From positions 48,985-112,984 of the forward strand of contig NZ_ATXH01000005.1 of NCBI RefSeq assembly GCF_000421585.1: DNA of 64,000 nucleotides, read 5' to 3'. This stretch comes from Thermodesulfatator atlanticus DSM 21156 (lineage in GTDB: Bacteria > Desulfobacterota > Thermodesulfobacteria > Thermodesulfobacteriales > Thermodesulfatatoraceae). Positions within the stretch are counted from its first letter, which is position 1. Each line of letters opens with the position of its first letter. Below, piece after piece: positions 52,133 through 61,016 of this stretch. Made by a program: the position numbers and the translations under genes. The notes under the pieces are model-generated. The model saw nothing but the letters and a program-made list of their open reading frames with translations, was not told the origin of the DNA and searched no databases.

Positions 52133-53455
52133 GTGAGAAAGTTTTTAATTATTTTGCTCCTGTGTTGGGGATTAAGCCATGGCCTAGCCATGGCTCAAGA
52201 AAAGTTAACCCTTGAGGCCTGTCTTAAAGAAGCCCTTTCCGAAAATCCTAATCTTGAGATGCTTAAGGCTCGCATCAAGGCGGCTGAGTCTATGGCTCAG
52301 GCTGCTAAACAGGAAAGATGGCCCACTCTAGCAGCGCGTTATAGCTATCTCCACCTTCGGGACCAGCAAAAAGTAGTTATTATGGGTCAAGATTTTCCAC
52401 TTTCTTCCCACGAAAACATCGAGTTTGATTTTTTGTTTAACTTTCCTGTTTTTCACGGTTTTTCCTTGCGTATTAAAGAAAAGCTCCGCAAGCTCGATGT
52501 TGAGCTTGCAAGCTTTGAATACGAGCGTGCAGTATCCCGGCTTATCTTTGAAGTTAACAAGGCCTACTATGACGTTTTAAAGGCCAAGCGCGGGGTAATT
52601 GAGGCACGCAAGTCTCTTAAGCGCCTTGAGTCTCACTTGGAAACAGCCAAGGCCTATTATGCTCAGGGGCTTATTGCCAAGCACCAGGTGCTTGAAAGTG
52701 AGGTGGCATACGCCCAGGCTGAGCATGCTTTGATTGTGGCGCAAAATATCCTTGATCTTGCTAAGGGAAAACTGAACGTTTTACTAAATCGTCCGGTAAA
52801 TGCTGCCATTGACGTGGAAGACATTCTTTCTGAGAAGCCAAAGCTTGAGGCCTTTGAAACCTATCTTGAAAAGGCTCTTAGCAGACGCCCTGAGATAAAA
52901 GCAGTACTCCTTGCCACTGAAAAGGCCCGTCAAAACGTGCGCCTTGCCAAGTCCGCATATTATCCCTGGGTTGATTTAAAAGCTATCTATCAAAAAAAGG
53001 GCATTGATCTCCTTGCTTCGCGCAACCCTTATGGGGACCGGGAAAACATTTTTGTAGGGTTTGAAATAAACTGGCTTATCTGGGATTGGGGAGCACGTAA
53101 AAGTAAAGTCTCGGCAGCCAGGGCCAAGGTGCTCGAAGAAGAGGCTTCTTTGCGGGACCTTAAGAACCGCATTTCTTTAGAGGTGCGTGCGGCATATTTG
53201 GATGTGCAAGCTGCGCAAAAAAAGCTCAAAGTGGCAGAAAGAGCCCTCAGGAGCGCTGAGGAAAACTTTCGCCTAAACGAAGCCCGTTTTAAAGAGGGCC
53301 TTGCTACCACTACCGATGTGCTTGATGCCGAAGCTTTTTTAACTTCAGCCAGGGTAAGACGTATCGAGGCCCTTGCTGATTTGAAAACCGCTTACGCCCG
53401 CTTGCTATACGCTGCCGGAATTAACCAAGGGCCTTTAAAAGCTGAGACGCCTTAA
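52133..53455 (+). CDS. tolC: TolC-family outer-membrane efflux channel
   Basis: 440 residues, GTG start with GCGGAGGG upstream. Signal peptide (about 2-22, FLIILLLCWGLSHGLAMA). The mature part has the two repeated TolC halves of coiled alpha-helices with beta strands (LEACLKEALSENPNLEMLKA ... and LAKSAYYPWVDLKAIY), ending with the LNEARFKEGLATTTDVLDAE repeat motif. It completes the EmrAB efflux tripartite. Its 3' end overlaps tail-to-tail by 35 nt the convergent tsaC gene. Confidence 0.93.
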   Translation: MRKFLIILLLCWGLSHGLAMAQEKLTLEACLKEALSENPNLEMLKARIKAAESMAQAAKQERWPTLAARYSYLHLRDQQKVVIMGQDFPLSSHENIEFDFLFNFPVFHGFSLRIKEKLRKLDVELASFEYERAVSRLIFEVNKAYYDVLKAKRGVIEARKSLKRLESHLETAKAYYAQGLIAKHQVLESEVAYAQAEHALIVAQNILDLAKGKLNVLLNRPVNAAIDVEDILSEKPKLEAFETYLEKALSRRPEIKAVLLATEKARQNVRLAKSAYYPWVDLKAIYQKKGIDLLASRNPYGDRENIFVGFEINWLIWDWGARKSKVSAARAKVLEEEASLRDLKNRISLEVRAAYLDVQAAQKKLKVAERALRSAEENFRLNEARFKEGLATTTDVLDAEAFLTSARVRRIEALADLKTAYARLLYAAGINQGPLKAETP

Positions 53456-54050
53456 TTTTTCCTTCTCGAATAATGCGAATTTCCTCTTCGGTTACATCTA
53501 CCACTGTAGAAGGGATGGCCTCTTTAGCTTTGCCAGCATCAAGGATTAGGTCAACCTGGGGCATTATTCTGGCAACTTCTTCTGCCGAAGTGCAAGACGG
53601 TTTTCCGCTAATATTGGCACTGGTGCCGGTAACAGGGCGGCCAAGCAACCTGGCAATCCCGGTAGGCACGGGATGAGAAGAAAGCCTTACGCCTATTTTT
53701 CCTGTTCCCGCGGTAAGAAGGGGAGACACCTCAGCCCTTGCCTGCATAACAATAGTCAAGGGTCCTGGCCAAAACCTGGCCATTAATTTTTCCGCAACAG
53801 GAGGAATTTCCCTGACTACCAGTTTGAGTTGTTCAAGCTCACCTAGTAAAAGCAAAATGGGCTTTTTTTCAGGGCGGCCTTTTAAAGTAAAAATGCGTTT
53901 TATGGCGTTTTCATTGGTGTAGTCTGCGGCAAGGCCATAGATAGTCTCTGTGGGAATAGCACACACTCCACCTTCTCTTAGGACGTCAGTGGCTTTTTTA
54001 AGGGTTTCTAGGTCAGGTTTTTCGGGGTTAACAGCGATTATTTTCGGCAT
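53421..54050 (-). CDS. tsaC: L-threonylcarbamoyladenylate synthase (TsaC/Sua5 family)
   Basis: 209 residues, YrdC fold. Landmarks: GGVCAIPTETIYGLAADYTN, KGRPEKKPILLLLGELEQL, FWPGPLTIVM, GKIGVRLSSHPVPTGIARL, PVTGTSANISGKPSCTSAEE and STVVDVTEEEIRIIREGKI. It makes threonylcarbamoyl-AMP for the universal tRNA t6A37 modification. The C-terminal Sua5 extension domain is absent. Its coding 3' end overlaps tolC by 35 nt. It is divergent from the ACT gene (34 nt between starts). Confidence 0.94.
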   Translation of the reverse strand: MPKIIAVNPEKPDLETLKKATDVLREGGVCAIPTETIYGLAADYTNENAIKRIFTLKGRPEKKPILLLLGELEQLKLVVREIPPVAEKLMARFWPGPLTIVMQARAEVSPLLTAGTGKIGVRLSSHPVPTGIARLLGRPVTGTSANISGKPSCTSAEEVARIMPQVDLILDAGKAKEAIPSTVVDVTEEEIRIIREGKIKASQLLKALG

Positions 54051-54072
54051 TTTGTTTTTCTAAATATTTGTA

Positions 54073-54078
54073 TAAAAT
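54073..54078 (+). promoter_or_regulatory. -10 box of the ACT-MBL gene, leaderless
   Basis: TAAAAT (54073-54078) inside TATAAAAT ends exactly 6 nt before the ATG at 54085. The -35 element is weak (TTGTTT at 54052-54057, 15 bp away). No ribosome-binding site. Confidence 0.45.
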
Positions 54079-54084
54079 TTGGTT

Positions 54085-55593
54085 ATGAGTCAAAAATTTT
54101 ACTTCGTTGCGCGCATGCCCGATGAACCTGGTGCTTTGCACCGGGCCGCAGAAATAGTTCGCCGTTTTCAGGGTAACATAAACCGCATTCATTATGACCG
54201 ACGTATCGACCCTAACACGGTCTTTTTCGAAGTAACGTTAGCAAACCGTGAGGCATACGAGAAGGTAAAACAAGGGCTAAAAGCCCTTGGCTACCTCCAG
54301 GAGACGTTAGAACCAATAGGATTTCTCAAGTTTAATGTTTATTTACCCCACAAGCCCGGGGCTTTATTTGAGTTTCTCAACTATATAACCGAAGCAAGAG
54401 CAAATATTGCCTTTTTAGACTTTGACGACCAAGGGCCACATCCTGACCGCCTTACCGTAAGCCTAACGGTGGAAAAAAGCGCCTTGATAGACAAGCTTCT
54501 TAATCGTCTTAAGTCGCGCTATCGCCTTGAAATTCTAGAGTATGATACCCGAGGCGATTATCTTGATAACACGGTTTTTTATCTCCGTTTTGCCCAGAGG
54601 CTTCGCGAAATCATTGGCGAAGCCGAAGATGAATTTCTCTTGCGTTTGCTGGCAGACATAAACCACATTGTTCAGGAACTTACCAATTTGAGGCAAGATC
54701 CCCATGAGGTCTTTCGTTGTATCATTGAAACAGGACAACGTCTCAAAGAAACTACAGGGCCAAATTTCTATGTAGACGTACAAAAATTTTCTTTCGATGG
54801 CTTTGAGCTTTTCTGTTTTCAGCTTCCTTATGGTGGGAACGTTTTTCTTCTGAGTAGCGCTGACGAGACAATAATGATTGACACAGGTTTTGGGCTATAC
54901 CATGAGGATTTATTGCGAGTGTTTCAACATTACGGGCTAGGAGATTTGAATCGTCTTAGCAAGATTTTTATCACTCATGCCGATGCGGACCATGCCGGGG
55001 CTGCGGGCTTTTTCAATGTGCCAGCATATTTACACAAAGGCACTAAAGAGATAATTCAAAAGGCCAACAGGGCTTACGGCTCAAGAGTGGAAGGTTCTAT
55101 TTTGGAAGAAGTTTATACCAAACTTATCAACCTGTTTTCGCGATTTACACCCCCTGAAAAGGTAGAACTCTTCCCGCAGGAAGTTCTAGGACTTCGGGAG
55201 ATTTTTCCGGTCATTATGCGTTTTAATTTTGCTGGATATGAATTTGAAGTGCTTGAAAGTCTAGGGGGCCATCTTTATGGTCAGGTGTTTTTCTTCTGCG
55301 AAAAAGCAGGCCTTCTTTTTACTGGCGACAGCCTGCTTAATTTAAAAAGTTTCACCCCAGAGCGTTTAGAGTTTGCAAAACTCGCCAAAATCCTTATGAC
55401 TTCGGTAAATGTTGATAGTGAAATCGCAACCAAAGAACGCTTGGCATTGCTTAAGCTTGCTGAGCAAACAGATGCCAAGCTAAAAATTCAGGGCAGGCGT
55501 TGTCTTATCTGCGGCGGACATGGGGCAGTTTCTGTCCTTAAAAGTGGCGAACTGGAAGCCACAGGAAAGATAGAGCATTTCGGGTTCAATTAG
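54085..55593 (+). CDS. Fusion of two ACT domains and a metallo-beta-lactamase domain
   Basis: 502 residues. Residues ~3-75 (VARMPDEPGALHRAAEIVRR) and ~80-155 (KFNVYLPHKPGALFEFLNYI) are ACT domains, which bind amino acids. A helical linker (about 160-235) leads to a metallo-beta-lactamase domain (about 245-500) with FITHADADHAGAAG (the HxHxDH-type motif written THADADHAG), GLLFTGDSL (Asp) and a C-terminal GGHGAV (His). MBL enzymes hydrolyse phosphodiesters, thioesters or act as sulfur dioxygenases and flavoproteins. Ligand and substrate unknown. Leaderless promoter upstream. Confidence 0.85.
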   Translation: MSQKFYFVARMPDEPGALHRAAEIVRRFQGNINRIHYDRRIDPNTVFFEVTLANREAYEKVKQGLKALGYLQETLEPIGFLKFNVYLPHKPGALFEFLNYITEARANIAFLDFDDQGPHPDRLTVSLTVEKSALIDKLLNRLKSRYRLEILEYDTRGDYLDNTVFYLRFAQRLREIIGEAEDEFLLRLLADINHIVQELTNLRQDPHEVFRCIIETGQRLKETTGPNFYVDVQKFSFDGFELFCFQLPYGGNVFLLSSADETIMIDTGFGLYHEDLLRVFQHYGLGDLNRLSKIFITHADADHAGAAGFFNVPAYLHKGTKEIIQKANRAYGSRVEGSILEEVYTKLINLFSRFTPPEKVELFPQEVLGLREIFPVIMRFNFAGYEFEVLESLGGHLYGQVFFFCEKAGLLFTGDSLLNLKSFTPERLEFAKLAKILMTSVNVDSEIATKERLALLKLAEQTDAKLKIQGRRCLICGGHGAVSVLKSGELEATGKIEHFGFN

Positions 55594-55600
55594 CTGGGAA

Positions 55601-55700
55601 ACTTTGCAAATTGCCGAAATGCAAGGTATCCGTTCCCATTTTCGGAACGAAAAAGGGAACGGTTGCTCGAACGGACCCTAAAAAAGTTGTTTTGCCTGCC
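55601..55700 (+). repeat. Palindromic intergenic repeat, copy D
   Basis: CCGTTCCCATTTTCG (55630-55644), loop GAA, CGAAAAAGGGAACGG (55648-55662): 15-bp stem with one mismatch. Same orientation as copies A and B, and the tail GGTTGCTCGAACGGACCC ... GTTGTTTTGC matches B. Its left flank ACTTTGCAAATTGCC ... TGCAAGGTAT matches the complement of the 8742-8806 element. The rest of the gap, to the uvrB promoter, shows no gene. Confidence 0.8.
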
Positions 55701-55793
55701 TTAGGATGACCTGTTTCCTGTAACGTGGGCGGATATTTGGTCGAAAAGAAAAAATGTACCCATTACAGATAAGATTTGCTTTGCGGCAACTCT

Positions 55794-55820
55794 TTGTGCA
55801 AAAATCCTTTGGATTAAAAT
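55794..55820 (+). promoter_or_regulatory. Leaderless promoter of uvrB
   Basis: TTGTGC (55794-55799), 15-bp spacer, TAAAAT (55815-55820), 6 nt (GAAGGC), ATG at 55827. No ribosome-binding site and no LexA box is evident. Confidence 0.55.
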
Positions 55821-55826
55821 GAAGGC

Positions 55827-57836
55827 ATGATTTACGAATTTGTTGCTGAAGGGAGCTTTAAACTCACCGCTGAAATAAAACCTACTGGAGACCAACCAAA
55901 GGCCATTAGCACCCTTTGCAAATGGGTGGAAGATGGCGTAAAGCACATGGTGCTTAAGGGGGTAACGGGCTCAGGGAAGACCTTTACCATGGCCAATGTT
56001 ATTGCTACCCTTAATCGTCCAACCCTTATCATCGCGCCCAATAAAACCCTTGCAGCCCAGCTTTATAACGAATTCAAAAAACTATTCCCTTACAACGCCG
56101 TGGAATACTTTGTGTCTTACTACGATTATTACCAGCCAGAGGCCTACATCCCTGCCTCAGATACCTACATTGAAAAAGACGCCTCTATCAACGAGCTTAT
56201 CGACAGGCTGCGGCACTCTGCCACGGCAGCGGTGCTTTCGCGGCGTGATGTTATTGTAGTGGCAAGTGTTTCCTGCATCTACGGTCTGGGTTCTCCTACG
56301 GAATACTCTCGTATGCATCTTTATCTCCAAGTTGGTAAAGATATGCCGCGGGAGCGAATTATCCGCCGCCTGGTGACCATGCACTACGAACGCAAGAATT
56401 TTGAACTAACCCGCGGGACTTTTCGGGTAAGGGGCGATATTATCGAAATCTTTCCTGCTCACGAAGAAAAACAGGCGATAAGGATAGAACTTTTCGGCGA
56501 CACTATCGAAAGCATTAAGATCATAGATCCTTTTCGGGGAAAGGTCCTTGGGCGGATTGAGGCGGTAACTATTTTCCCGGGGACGCATTACGTTACCAGT
56601 GAAGAAAGGCTAGCCCTTGCCATTGAAGAAATAAAGAAAGAGCTTGAAGAAAGGGTGGCCTGGTTCAAAAGCCAGGGGCGGCTCCTTGAGGCTGAACGTC
56701 TTTTAAAACGCACCCTTTTTGATTTAGAAATGCTAGAGGAAATGGGCTTTTGCCATGGGATAGAAAATTACAGCCGCTATCTCGATGGCCGGGCACCAGG
56801 TGAACCCCCTTATACCCTGCTTGATTATTTCCCGGATGATTTTTTGATTTTCATTGATGAAAGCCATATCACCATCCCTCAGCTTCATGGTATGTATCGT
56901 GGTGATAGGTCCCGTAAAGAAACCCTGGTGGAATATGGTTTCAGGCTTCCTTCAGCCCTTGATAACCGTCCGCTTACGTTTGAAGAATTTGAACAACGTG
57001 TGAATCAGGTAATTTACGTCTCCGCCACTCCAGGGGAATACGAACTCAAAAAAGCAGGCCCTTATGTGGTTGAACAGATTATCCGCCCTACAGGGCTTAT
57101 GGATCCCAAAATAGAAGTGCGACCGGCCAAATTCCAGATAGACGACCTGGTTGCTGAGATAAAAAAGCGCCTTAAGAAGGGTGAAAAAACCCTTGTTTGC
57201 ACCCTTACCAAACGCATGGCCGAAGAACTCACTGAGTATCTCAATGACCTGGGGATTAAGGCCAAGTATCTTCATTCAGATATCAAGACCCTTGAGCGTG
57301 CCAAAATTATTCGGGATCTCCGCAAGGGTGTTTTTGATGTGCTGGTAGGGATTAACCTTTTACGTGAAGGTTTGGATATCCCCGAAGTTTCATTGGTAGC
57401 TATTCTTGATGCTGATAAAGAAGGTTTTTTGCGATCTGAGCGCTCTCTTATCCAGATTGCAGGTCGGGCCGCAAGGAACGTTAACGGGACCGTTATCCTT
57501 TATGCTGATAACGTGACAGAATCCATGCGCAGGGCCATGGAAGAGACAGAAAGACGGCGCAAGATTCAAGAAGAATATAACCTTACCCATGGCATTACGC
57601 CTAAGACCATTAAAAAAGGATTTGAAGATGCCCTGGCTCAGTTTTATGAGGCAGACTACGTGGAGCTTGATGAACTGGCAGAGATAGACATCGAAGATGT
57701 TGATGAGCTTCGCAAGCTTATCCGCAGGACTGAAAAAGAAATGCGCGAGGCTGCCAAAAACCTTGAATTTGAAAAAGCCGCGGCCTTACGCGACCGCCTT
57801 TTTGCCCTGCGCCAAAAATTCTTAAAAGCTGCTTAA
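55827..57836 (+). CDS. uvrB: Excinuclease ABC subunit B
   Basis: 669 residues, standard. Walker [19 protein letters not shown] (about 38-55), beta-hairpin [20 protein letters not shown], Walker B DESH ([19 protein letters not shown]), helicase motif V/VI ([29 protein letters not shown]), C-terminal UVR motif ([20 protein letters not shown]). It recognises DNA damage with UvrA and recruits UvrC. Confidence 0.97.
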   Translation: MIYEFVAEGSFKLTAEIKPTGDQPKAISTLCKWVEDGVKHMVLKGVTGSGKTFTMANVIATLNRPTLIIAPNKTLAAQLYNEFKKLFPYNAVEYFVSYYDYYQPEAYIPASDTYIEKDASINELIDRLRHSATAAVLSRRDVIVVASVSCIYGLGSPTEYSRMHLYLQVGKDMPRERIIRRLVTMHYERKNFELTRGTFRVRGDIIEIFPAHEEKQAIRIELFGDTIESIKIIDPFRGKVLGRIEAVTIFPGTHYVTSEERLALAIEEIKKELEERVAWFKSQGRLLEAERLLKRTLFDLEMLEEMGFCHGIENYSRYLDGRAPGEPPYTLLDYFPDDFLIFIDESHITIPQLHGMYRGDRSRKETLVEYGFRLPSALDNRPLTFEEFEQRVNQVIYVSATPGEYELKKAGPYVVEQIIRPTGLMDPKIEVRPAKFQIDDLVAEIKKRLKKGEKTLVCTLTKRMAEELTEYLNDLGIKAKYLHSDIKTLERAKIIRDLRKGVFDVLVGINLLREGLDIPEVSLVAILDADKEGFLRSERSLIQIAGRAARNVNGTVILYADNVTESMRRAMEETERRRKIQEEYNLTHGITPKTIKKGFEDALAQFYEADYVELDELAEIDIEDVDELRKLIRRTEKEMREAAKNLEFEKAAALRDRLFALRQKFLKAA

Positions 57837-57847
57837 ACCGATTTCGA

Positions 57848-57900
57848 CTTAGGCCTGTTTTGGGATCGCTCCCATTTTTCGTTACGAAAAATGGTAAGGT
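57848..57900 (-). repeat. Palindromic intergenic repeat, copy E (degenerate)
   Basis: CCATTTTTCG (57872-57881), loop TTA, CGAAAAATGG (57885-57894), a perfect 10-bp core. The left flank CTTAGGCCTGTTTTGGGATC resembles copy C and the complement of B. It follows uvrB and precedes the DUF4143 ATPase gene. Confidence 0.7.
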
Positions 57901-57998
57901 GGCTATTTCAGTTCAAAGTGTCAACTGTTTTGAGTTTCCGAAGAGAGGGCAAAATTGATTGAAAATGTTTCACATCCTGATGTAAAATATTTCAAAGT

Positions 57999-59216
57999 AT
58001 GAAACAATTTCACTACAAACCCAGGTTTTTAGCAGACGTTTTGCGCAAGACTCTTTCTTTCGCTCCAATCGTTGTCATTACAGGGGCCCGTCAGGTGGGG
58101 AAAAGCACTCTTCTTGCTAACGAACCTCCTGTGGCTGCCTGGCCCAAATATTCCCTTGATGATCCCGAAGTTTTAAGCTTTTTAGAGAAACATCCTAAAG
58201 AGTTAGTCTTTCAGGAAAAAAGACTTGTTATAGACGAAGTACAACGTTTACCTAAAATACTCCCCTACATAAAACTTGCTGTAGATGAGGATCGTTCCCG
58301 TCGTTATGTCCTTTCAGGCTCTGCTAATCTTCTTTTAATGAGACAAGTTTCAGAAAGCCTTGCAGGCAGGGCGATATATTTAGAACTTGGTCCCTTTTCA
58401 CTTGATGAGCTAATGGAAAGAAAGTCAAGTCTTTTAACTTTTTTAGAGACACAGGAATTTCCTCCAGCTGATAAGCCTGACTTTTCCCTTGAGTTGTTAT
58501 TATTTCGAGGAATGATTCCTCCCATTACAACTCTTGAAGACTCTTTTTCCATTAATCTGTGGTGGAAGGGATATATTGCTACCTATTTAGAAAGAGACCT
58601 TAGAAATCTTTCACAAGTTGCAAATCTTTCTGATTTTCATATTTTTATGGAAGTTCTTTCTTCCAGAACGGCTAGCCTTTTGAATCAACAAGATGTAGCC
58701 AGAGATGTTGGGCTTTCTCCTGCGACCATTTCGCGTTATCTAAATCTTTTAGAAACGGGAGGATTGATAACCAGGCTGAGACCTTATTTTGCCAATATTA
58801 ACAAGCGACTAACCAAACGCCCAAAGCTCTACTTTTTTGATTGCGGTTTAACAAGAGTTTTATCTGGTTATCATAGTCCTGAAGAAATCCCTCCGGAATT
58901 TTGGGGAAAGCTTTTTGAAAATTTTGTCTTTCAGGAACTGTGGGCTTTAAGATCTCTTAAAGAAGGTGTGGAAATTTTCTTTTTCCGTACCTTGGGGGGG
59001 AAAGAGATAGAAATAGATTTTTTGCTTAAACACGGAAAAGCATTTCATGCTTTTGAAGTTAAATTTGCTTCAAAAATCACCCTAAAAGATTCAGAACCTT
59101 TACTTAAGATCCGCGAAATACTGCCTGGAATCAAAAGCCTGAACATCATTTATACAGGAGACGCATATCAAACCCTTCCCGGTCAGATAAAAGTTATCCC
59201 CTGGTGGTGGCTTTAG
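57999..59216 (+). CDS. AAA+ ATPase with DUF4143 domain
   Basis: 405 residues. N-terminal AAA_14 ATPase (VVITGARQVGKSTLLANEP, Walker A; RLVIDEVQRLPKIL, Walker B; SGSANLLLMRQVSESLAG, sensor). Then an HTH (LNQQDVARDVGLSPATISRY) and a C-terminal PD-(D/E)xK nuclease-like DUF4143 domain (EIDFLLKHGKAFHAFEVKFA). Function unknown; such genes are frequently duplicated and horizontally moved. It is more AT-rich than uvrB. TAAAAT lies 10 nt before the ATG. A near-palindrome TTTCACAT-CCTG-ATGTAAAA (57968-57987) covers that -10 box and could be an operator. Confidence 0.85.
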   Translation: MKQFHYKPRFLADVLRKTLSFAPIVVITGARQVGKSTLLANEPPVAAWPKYSLDDPEVLSFLEKHPKELVFQEKRLVIDEVQRLPKILPYIKLAVDEDRSRRYVLSGSANLLLMRQVSESLAGRAIYLELGPFSLDELMERKSSLLTFLETQEFPPADKPDFSLELLLFRGMIPPITTLEDSFSINLWWKGYIATYLERDLRNLSQVANLSDFHIFMEVLSSRTASLLNQQDVARDVGLSPATISRYLNLLETGGLITRLRPYFANINKRLTKRPKLYFFDCGLTRVLSGYHSPEEIPPEFWGKLFENFVFQELWALRSLKEGVEIFFFRTLGGKEIEIDFLLKHGKAFHAFEVKFASKITLKDSEPLLKIREILPGIKSLNIIYTGDAYQTLPGQIKVIPWWWL

Positions 59217-59328
59217 GTTCAATTTTTGTTTGGCTATTAAAAATTTTTTATGTTATCTTTTTCCCTTAAGAGGGATGCTGAGGCCTGCCTTGGTTTCCTT
59301 CACGAATAACTTTTAAGGAGTTTTTTGT

Positions 59329-59793
59329 ATGCGTAAAGTTAAGTTAGGGGATGTTGTAAGCATTCATTGTGTAGGCCGTTTGGAAAGTGGCGAGGTTTTT
59401 GAAAGCACAGAAGGTGGCCCACCTTTTCAGTTCCAGGTTGGCTCGCCGGATATTATCCCTGGGCTTTCAGAAGCAGTGATCGGTATGGAAGAAGGTGAAG
59501 AAAAAGAAGTTACACTAACTCCTGATAAAGCGTTTGGTGAAAGAGACGAAAGGCTCGTAAAAGTTGTTCCCCGTGATGCCCTTTCTCTTGATACTGAGCC
59601 CCAAGTGGGTATGATGCTAAACCTTGTTTTTAATACCGAACAGGGCGAGGTAACCCTTCCTGCTACGGTAACCCATGTTGATGCGGAAAACATTACCCTT
59701 GATCTCAACCCGCCTCTTGCTGGGCAAAATGTCATTTTTAAAATCAAAGTCGTAGAAATTCAAAATGGTGAGTCTCCCCTTATCACACCTTAG
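59329..59793 (+). CDS. slyD: FKBP-type peptidyl-prolyl isomerase, SlyD-like
   Basis: 154 residues. The FKBP fold is interrupted by the IF (insert-in-flap) domain of SlyD-type proteins: VKLGDVVSIHCVGRLESGEV (start), PFQFQVGSPDIIPGLSEAVI (active-site area), then the flap insert with PDKAFGERDERLVKVVP (about 63-85). No metal-binding His-rich tail is seen. It helps prolyl folding in the cytosol. A ribosome-binding site AAGGAG precedes the ATG; a strong terminator follows. Confidence 0.92.
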   Translation: MRKVKLGDVVSIHCVGRLESGEVFESTEGGPPFQFQVGSPDIIPGLSEAVIGMEEGEEKEVTLTPDKAFGERDERLVKVVPRDALSLDTEPQVGMMLNLVFNTEQGEVTLPATVTHVDAENITLDLNPPLAGQNVIFKIKVVEIQNGESPLITP

Positions 59794-59796
59794 CTA

Positions 59797-59822
59797 AATA
59801 AGGCCCCCTTGGGGGCCTTATT
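59797..59822. terminator. Intrinsic terminator between slyD and metK
   Basis: AATAAGGCCCCC (59797-59808), loop TT, GGGGGCCTTATT (59811-59822). Perfect stem of 12 bp; the T tracts are short on each strand. It serves both convergent genes. Confidence 0.8.
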
Positions 59823-59825
59823 AAA

Positions 59826-61016
59826 TCAATAACAAGCAAGTTCTCCTGAGATTATTTTTTGCCAAATTTTTGGGGCTTTTTGGAGCTCTTCGTAGGCAAT
59901 TTCTTTGGCGTTAGAGGAAATCTTTTCAAAGTCACCTTCGGTTTTTATTTTCAAAGAAAGCGTTTGAGGCTCAGTAATAGGGCTTCCTATGCGGCTTACT
60001 AAAGTAACGTAAGCTTCTTTGATTTCTGGTATCTCAGAGACAAGAGTTTCTGCTATCTCGTTTGTCAGGAGATTATAAATTTTCCCAACGTGGCTTACAG
60101 GGTTTTTGCCTGCCGCAGCTTCAAGGCTCATGGGTCTGAAGGGGGTAATAAGACCATTTACACGGTTTCCTCGGCCAACTTCACCATCATCTCCTGCTTC
60201 TGCTGAGGTCCCTGTGACGGTAAGGTAAATATCTCCTTTTTCAATATCATCAGCCGTGTTTACGTGAATTTCAAGAGAGGGATAGTCTTGCGAAAACTTG
60301 GTTTTTAGCTCCTGTAAGAGGTTTCTTTTTAAGGAAAGATAATCATCCAGGTTTTTCAAATAGCGGCCGATAGTAGCACAGGCTATCGTCAGTTTAAAAT
60401 GTGAGTCTTCGCGCACGCCCATGACTTTTATGTCTTGTCCAACGGCAGGATATTTTTCACGAAAAGAAGGCGCGTTTAAAAACTTCTCAACGTGAAGTAC
60501 GAGTTTTTCCAGAGGGCTTAAAGGGGCGTAGCCTACCCCAACAGAGGTATCATTGGCCAGCGGAACGCCTGTTTTTTGGAACTTACGAAAAAGTTCTACC
60601 AGTTCAAGGGAACCAGGTCTTACTAAAACCTTGGTTTTTACGTGCTGTTGTGGATGGAGTACGTGAAAATGTTGGTTGAACCAGGAATCTATTATTTCAT
60701 GGGCCAGGTCTTTTACTGGAACCGAAACATCTTTATATGCTAAAGTTGCACGCCCCACGAAATAAAGTTCAAAAGGTTCAAGGATTTTTCCACCGCCAAA
60801 TTCCGGTTCGGCACTTCCCGCAAAAAGAAGGCCTTTGTCCACGTTGTGATGAAGGATGAAGCCGAATTTTTCGAGATAAAAGCGACAAAGCGCACGCGAG
60901 AACTCTTCTGCCAGAGCGTCACATATGGTATCAGGGTGCCCAAGGCCTTTGCGTTCTACGACTTCTAAACCGGCTTCCGTAACAGATTTGTCTGATAAAG
61001 GCTCTACTACTAACAT
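59826..61016 (-). CDS. mat: Archaeal-type S-adenosylmethionine synthetase
   Basis: 396 residues. It matches the archaeal MAT family, not bacterial MetK: opening [31 protein letters not shown] (about 23-33), [17 protein letters not shown], and [20 protein letters not shown] (about 270-290). It makes SAM from methionine and ATP. Archaeal-type MAT is uncommon in bacteria; it is known in thermophilic lineages such as Aquificales. Its ATG directly abuts the valS stop, so the two genes are co-translated. Confidence 0.93.
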   Translation of the reverse strand: MLVVEPLSDKSVTEAGLEVVERKGLGHPDTICDALAEEFSRALCRFYLEKFGFILHHNVDKGLLFAGSAEPEFGGGKILEPFELYFVGRATLAYKDVSVPVKDLAHEIIDSWFNQHFHVLHPQQHVKTKVLVRPGSLELVELFRKFQKTGVPLANDTSVGVGYAPLSPLEKLVLHVEKFLNAPSFREKYPAVGQDIKVMGVREDSHFKLTIACATIGRYLKNLDDYLSLKRNLLQELKTKFSQDYPSLEIHVNTADDIEKGDIYLTVTGTSAEAGDDGEVGRGNRVNGLITPFRPMSLEAAAGKNPVSHVGKIYNLLTNEIAETLVSEIPEIKEAYVTLVSRIGSPITEPQTLSLKIKTEGDFEKISSNAKEIAYEELQKAPKIWQKIISGELACY

